Assembly (NCBI GenBank): GCA_021775615.1
Contig: JAJFHL010000090.1
Coordinates: 1 to 47,393, forward strand
Reading direction: 5' to 3'
DNA length: 47,393 nucleotides
Source: Hyphomicrobiales bacterium
Lineage (GTDB): Bacteria > Pseudomonadota > Alphaproteobacteria > Rhizobiales > JAJFHB01
The translations under genes were made by a program, and so were the position numbers. This document shows positions 44,348 through 47,393 of the stretch, one piece after another. The notes under the pieces were generated by a model. The model ran no database searches. It worked only from the letters and a program-made list of their open reading frames with translations, and was not told where the DNA came from. Every line of letters begins with the position of its first letter. Position 1 is the stretch's first letter.

Positions 44348-45538
44348 ATGGCTGAGGCACAGATCCGCAACTTCAATATCAACTTCGGTCCGCAGCATCC
44401 CGCGGCACACGGGGTGCTGCGCCTCGTGCTCGAGTTGGACGGCGAAGTGGTAACCCGCGTCGATCCGCATATTGGGCTCTTGCACCGCGGCACCGAGAAG
44501 CTCATCGAACACAAGACCTACCTGCAGGCGGTGCCCTATTTCGACCGGCTCGACTATGTCGCGCCGATGAACCAGGAACACGCCTTCGCCCTTGCGGTGG
44601 AACGGCTGCTCGATATGGAAGTGCCGATCCGGGGACAGTTGATCCGGGTGCTCTACAGCGAGATCGGGCGTATCCTGTCGCATATCCTCAATGTCACCAC
44701 GCAGGCGATGGACGTTGGCGCGCTGACACCGCCGCTCTGGGGCTTTGACGAGCGCGAAAAGCTGATGATCTTCTATGAACGCGCCTCGGGCTCGCGGATG
44801 CATGCCGCCTATGTGCGCCCCGGCGGCGTGCACCAGGACCTGCCGCAGGAGCTGCTCGACGACATGGTCGGGTTCTGCGAGCACTTCCCGAGCGTCATCG
44901 ACGACATCGAAGGCCTCTTGACCGAGAACCGGATCTTCAAGCAGCGCAATGTCGACATTGCGACCGTGTCTCTCGAGGATGCTTTCGCCTGGGGGTTCTC
45001 AGGCGTCATGGTGCGTGGGTCGGGCGCGGCCTGGGATCTGCGCCGTTCCCAGCCTTACGAATGCTACTCCGATCTCGATTTCGATATTCCCATCGGCAAG
45101 AACGGTGACTGCTACGACCGGTATCTGATCCGCATGCGCGAGATGGAGGAATCGGTCAAGATCATGCTGCAGTGCCTCGAGAAACTGTCCTCGAGCGAAG
45201 GTGCCGGACCGGTCTCCAACACCGACAACAAGGTGGTGCCGCCGAAACGCGGCGAGATGAAGCGCTCGATGGAAGCGCTCATCCATCACTTCAAGCTCTA
45301 TACCGAAGGCTTCCATGTGCCCGAGGGCGAGGTCTATGCCGCGGTCGAGGCGCCCAAGGGCGAGTTCGGCGTCTATCTGGTGTCGGATGGTTCCAACAAA
45401 CCTTACCGCTGCAAGATCCGGGCGCCAGGATATGCCCATCTTCAGGCCATGGACTTCCTGTGCCGCGGACACATGCTGGCAGACGTGTCGGCTGTTCTTG
45501 GATCTCTCGACATTGTGTTTGGCGAGGTGGACCGATGA
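44348..45538 (+). CDS. nuoD: NADH-quinone oxidoreductase subunit D
   Basis: 396-residue 49 kDa-type subunit forming the quinone-binding site with NuoB. Conserved [13 protein letters not shown] opens the protein and the conserved C-terminal end is [12 protein letters not shown] 44348 gives the normal N-terminus, 14 bases after nuoC. Its stop overlaps the nuoE start (ATGA). Confidence 0.96.
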   Translation: MAEAQIRNFNINFGPQHPAAHGVLRLVLELDGEVVTRVDPHIGLLHRGTEKLIEHKTYLQAVPYFDRLDYVAPMNQEHAFALAVERLLDMEVPIRGQLIRVLYSEIGRILSHILNVTTQAMDVGALTPPLWGFDEREKLMIFYERASGSRMHAAYVRPGGVHQDLPQELLDDMVGFCEHFPSVIDDIEGLLTENRIFKQRNVDIATVSLEDAFAWGFSGVMVRGSGAAWDLRRSQPYECYSDLDFDIPIGKNGDCYDRYLIRMREMEESVKIMLQCLEKLSSSEGAGPVSNTDNKVVPPKRGEMKRSMEALIHHFKLYTEGFHVPEGEVYAAVEAPKGEFGVYLVSDGSNKPYRCKIRAPGYAHLQAMDFLCRGHMLADVSAVLGSLDIVFGEVDR

Positions 45539-46527
45539 GTGTGCGCCGTCTCGATGCCCATCAGCCCGCAAATTTCCGATTGACCGCCGACAATCTGAAA
45601 TGGGCGCGTGATCTGGTGAAAAATTATCCGAAAGAACGGCGGGCCTCCGCTGTGATTCCGCTGTTGTGGCGGGCCCAGGAGCAAAATGAAGGCTGGGTGT
45701 CGGAGCCCGCGCTGCGCTATGTCGCCGATTTTCTCGATATGCCCTATATCCGGGTTTATGAAGTGGCGACCTTCTACACCATGTTCAACCTGTCGCCTGT
45801 CGGAAAGCACTATGTGCAGCTTTGCGGTACGACACCGTGCTGGCTGCGCGGCGCCGACGACATCAAGGCGGTGTGCCGCAAGGTGATCGGTGAGCAGGGC
45901 AAGGTGACCGACGACGGTATGTTCTCCTGGCTTGAGGTCGAGTGCCTCGGCGCCTGCGTGAACGCACCGATGGTGCAGATCAACAAGGACTATTACGAAG
46001 ACCTGACGGCGGAGAACTTCGAACAGCTCCTGATGGACCTGAAGGCCGGCAAGAAGGTCAAACCCGGCCCGCAGAACACGCGCCATTCGTCGGAGCCCGA
46101 GGAGGGTGCGCTGACGCTCATCGATCCTGCGCTTTACAATGGCAAGGCGGCGCCTGCGGCGAAACCGAAGGCTGCCGCCAGGCCCAAGGCTGCAGCAAAG
46201 AAGGCGCCCGCCAAGGCCGATACGGCCAAGGTCGATACAGCAGGGGCAGGGACCAAGCCGCGCGGCCTGAAGGCGGCACGCGGCGGCAGGGGCGACGATC
46301 TCAAGAAGATCAGCGGCGTTGGACCCAAGATCGAGGGCCTTTTGCAGGGCCTGGGCATTTTTCACTTCGATCAGATCGCAAAGTGGACGGCAGACAATGT
46401 TTCCTGGGTTGACGGGTATCTGAAGTTCAAAGGGCGGATTGCGCGGGAAAACTGGATCGAGCAGGCCACGACACTTGCGGCCGGCGGCGAAACAGAATTT
46501 TCCAAGCGTACGTCGAAGAAGGGTTAG
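45535..46527 (+). CDS. nuoE: NADH-quinone oxidoreductase subunit E with C-terminal HhH extension
   Basis: 330 residues. Residues 1-175 are the thioredoxin-like 24 kDa subunit with the N1a [2Fe-2S] ligands C97, C102, C137 and C141. Beyond it lies an Ala/Lys/Pro-rich linker (about 200-245) and a helix-hairpin-helix-like domain ([17 protein letters not shown], about 257-273), absent from enterobacterial NuoE (about 165 residues) but known from Rhizobiales homologues. The start overlaps the nuoD stop. Confidence 0.95.
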   Translation: MSVRRLDAHQPANFRLTADNLKWARDLVKNYPKERRASAVIPLLWRAQEQNEGWVSEPALRYVADFLDMPYIRVYEVATFYTMFNLSPVGKHYVQLCGTTPCWLRGADDIKAVCRKVIGEQGKVTDDGMFSWLEVECLGACVNAPMVQINKDYYEDLTAENFEQLLMDLKAGKKVKPGPQNTRHSSEPEEGALTLIDPALYNGKAAPAAKPKAAARPKAAAKKAPAKADTAKVDTAGAGTKPRGLKAARGGRGDDLKKISGVGPKIEGLLQGLGIFHFDQIAKWTADNVSWVDGYLKFKGRIARENWIEQATTLAAGGETEFSKRTSKKG

Positions 46528-46539
46528 GGGAGCGCCGGG

Positions 46540-47393
46540 ATGCTTGCGGACAAGAATCGCATCTTTACCAACCTCTACGGCCTGCAGGACTGGCGACTGC
46601 GCGCGGCCAAGCGGCGCGGCGCCTGGGACGGTACCAAGAAGTTCATCGAGAAGGGCCAGGACTGGATCATCAATCAGGTCAAGGCATCGGGTCTGCGCGG
46701 TCGCGGCGGCGCCGGTTTCCCGACCGGGCTCAAATGGTCGTTCATGCCAAAGCAATCCGACGGGCGGCCGTCCTATCTGGTGGTCAACGCGGATGAATCG
46801 GAGCCTGGCACCTGCAAGGACCGGGACATCATGCGGCACGACCCGCATCTCCTGATCGAGGGTTGCATGATCGCGGCTTTCGCGATGAATGCGCCGGTCT
46901 GCTACATCTACATCCGCGGCGAATTCATCCGCGAGCGCGAACAGTTGCAGGCGGCGGTCGACGAAGCCTACGCGGCCGGCCTGATCGGCAAGAACAACAA
47001 GAACGGCTGGGATTTCGAGTGCTACGTGCACCACGGCGCCGGCGCCTATATCTGTGGCGAGGAAACCGCGCTGCTTGAAAGCCTTGAAGGCAAGAAGGGC
47101 CAGCCGCGGTTGAAACCCCCGTTCCCGGCCAATGTCGGGCTCTATGGCGCGCCGACCACGGTGAACAATGTCGAGAGCATTGCGGTGGTGCCGACCATTC
47201 TGCGTCGTGGCGCCGACTGGTTCGCCGGCCTCGGACGGCCTAACAACACCGGCACCAAGCTCTTCTGCATCTCCGGCCACGTCAACCGACCGTGCAATGT
47301 GGAAGAGGAAATGGGCATTCCGTTCCGTGAGCTGATCGACAAGCATGCCGGCGGTGTGCGCGGCGGCTGGAACAACCTGCTTGCGGTGATCCC
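46540..47393 (+). CDS. nuoF: NADH-quinone oxidoreductase subunit F (3' end outside window)
   Basis: 284 codons of the 51 kDa subunit, which binds NADH, FMN and the N3 cluster. FMN/NADH motifs [13 protein letters not shown] (about 52-64) and [14 protein letters not shown] are visible; the cluster cysteines lie beyond the window. ATG 46540 follows nuoE by 12 bases. Confidence 0.96.
   Translation, partial: MLADKNRIFTNLYGLQDWRLRAAKRRGAWDGTKKFIEKGQDWIINQVKASGLRGRGGAGFPTGLKWSFMPKQSDGRPSYLVVNADESEPGTCKDRDIMRHDPHLLIEGCMIAAFAMNAPVCYIYIRGEFIREREQLQAAVDEAYAAGLIGKNNKNGWDFECYVHHGAGAYICGEETALLESLEGKKGQPRLKPPFPANVGLYGAPTTVNNVESIAVVPTILRRGADWFAGLGRPNNTGTKLFCISGHVNRPCNVEEEMGIPFRELIDKHAGGVRGGWNNLLAVI

Noticed and set aside
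45442-47346. 634-codon frame antisense to nuoE and nuoF
   Set aside because: Spans two well-conserved complex I genes on the other strand; composition is that of a high-GC shadow.

Overview
The window looks like chromosome of an alphaproteobacterium, most probably of the Hyphomicrobiales (Rhizobiales) type. The evidence is the high GC content, the order tig-clpP-clpX-lon-hupB-tRNA-Val-tRNA-Asp with a nuo operon nearby, a glnB-glnA pair with a sigma-54 promoter, and a NuoE with a helix-hairpin-helix tail. No phage, insertion sequence or CRISPR array was seen.

Layout. 1-6543 (minus): an EctB-type diaminobutyrate aminotransferase, a 1337-residue membrane-bound NRPS-like synthetase with the Pls (epsilon-poly-lysine synthetase) layout A-T-(2 TM)-LbH-(2 TM)-LbH-(2 TM)-LbH, and a PLP lyase resembling diaminopropionate ammonia-lyase that is cut by the window edge. 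EctA and EctC are absent, so the diaminobutyrate is unlikely to go to ectoine. The locus is a candidate for making, and perhaps recycling, a cationic homo-poly(amino acid). The aminotransferase and lyase promoters carry near-identical CRP-like palindromes at the same distance from their start codons. 6794-7762 is a divergent metallophosphoesterase.

7943-14889 (plus): a BMP-family ABC importer (ATPase, two permeases, binding protein) with an AraC-type regulator and a Rieske oxygenase, i.e. uptake and oxidation of a purine- or nucleoside-like compound. 14914-16887 (minus): an EamA transporter and a membrane-anchored EEP hydrolase. 17058-18887 (minus): glnA and glnB with a terminator, a sigma-54 promoter and an NtrC-like site. 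19210-24380: an outer-membrane barrel protein with an internal repeat, an aminotransferase, the NAD(P)HX repair enzyme and a TetR regulator. A second sigma-54-type promoter lies in front of a 47-residue membrane protein (24641-24784).

24908-32597 (plus): tRNA-Leu and the proteostasis block (trigger factor, ClpP, ClpX, Lon), then HU, tRNA-Val and tRNA-Asp. 32598-42456 appears to be an accessory block between tRNA-Asp and nuoA: an unknown ORF, a porin with an FNR/FixK anaerobox, a complete arginine deiminase pathway (antiporter, arcA, arcB, arcC), a translationally coupled GT2/GT-C glycosyltransferase pair, and a small lysine-rich protein. 42761-47393 (plus): nuoA-nuoF of respiratory complex I, with nuoF cut by the window end.
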